DNA from: Chitinispirillales bacterium
GTDB lineage: Bacteria > Fibrobacterota > Chitinivibrionia > Chitinivibrionales > Chitinivibrionaceae
Length of the DNA: 24,130 nt
Assembly: GCA_031254455.1 (NCBI GenBank)
Contig: JAIRUI010000024.1
Coordinates: 1 to 24,130 of the forward strand
Direction: 5' to 3'
Part shown: positions 24,027 to 24,130 of the stretch, in pieces
Layout of the letters: each line of letters begins with the position of its first letter
Position numbering within the stretch: the first letter of the stretch is position 1
Notes under the pieces: model-generated
Database searches by the model: none
Told to the model about the DNA's origin: nothing
Seen by the model: the letters and a program-made list of their open reading frames with translations, nothing else
Made by a program: the position numbers and the translations under genes

Positions 24027-24130
24027 TTGACAGACGACGACACAAAACAATACGTTTATATCGTTCAGGCGTCGCTTGAGCCTTCAAAATGCAAAATCGG
24101 CAAAACAAACGATTTGGAAAGAAGGCTTAA
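24027..24130 (+). CDS. Start of a GIY-YIG/T5orf172-like protein (partial)
   Basis: An open frame begins at TTG 24027 (upstream AGGGGAAAAAGGG serves as ribosome site) and runs off the window. The 34 visible residues contain YVYIVQASLEP followed by KCKIGKTNDLERRL. This is the start of the T5orf172/MUG113 branch of GIY-YIG nuclease-like domains (YVYI...KIGKT..L..RL). The first GIY-type strand and the Lys-Ile-Gly-Lys-Thr motif are seen; the rest of the active site is outside. A TTG start is assumed because no ATG or GTG precedes the domain in this frame near the ribosome site. Confidence 0.7.
   Translation, partial: MTDDDTKQYVYIVQASLEPSKCKIGKTNDLERRL

Overview
The window is AT-rich bacterial DNA packed with genes on both strands. 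It looks like a Fibrobacterota-type (FCB group) genome, possibly gut-associated. The clues are two secreted proteins that share a C-terminal tail of about 90 residues ending in a short basic motif, as in T9SS-like sorting domains; a giant GLUG-repeat surface protein; and an FGE-sulfatase-type domain protein. The taxonomic call is inference from gene style, not from a marker gene.

Layout. 1-1306: the 3' end of an FGE/SUMF1-domain protein, then a DUF368 membrane protein (undecaprenyl-phosphate translocase family). 1342-5505, all minus strand: an orphan subunit resembling 2-hydroxyacyl-CoA dehydratase/activase proteins, a GSI-type glutamine synthetase and an ANTAR regulator whose receiver domain has lost its phospho-acceptor Asp, followed downstream by a separately promoted DUF5610-like protein. 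5585-5869: a decayed IS1595-type transposase fragment. 5976-8029: purA, a LytR_C-domain membrane protein and rsfS in a tight operon. 8049-9526: a beta-class adenine DNA methyltransferase overlapping what is probably a shortened restriction-enzyme gene. 9576-11226: carA, convergent with and overlapping a small ketoacyl-synthase-like gene.

11416-14717 is the most interesting part. A cassette of about 380 bp occurs twice in direct orientation. Each copy has a clear cobalamin (B12) riboswitch followed by a 55-codon ORF. Copy A precedes metE, the B12-independent methionine synthase, which is a classical B12-riboswitch target. Copy B lies between metE and a 2061-residue secreted GLUG-repeat protein, which is not a known B12-regulated class. 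The short ORF contains a palindrome with compensatory base changes between copies. The giant gene also seems to have its own promoter, with a perfect palindrome over the spacer.

14717-22381: the giant GLUG protein and a secreted beta-propeller-like protein, separated by a strong terminator and sharing the C-terminal tail. 22438-24130: a CrtI/CrtISO-like FAD oxidoreductase and the start of a GIY-YIG/T5orf172-like gene that runs off the window.

No tRNA, rRNA, CRISPR array or replication origin was recognised.
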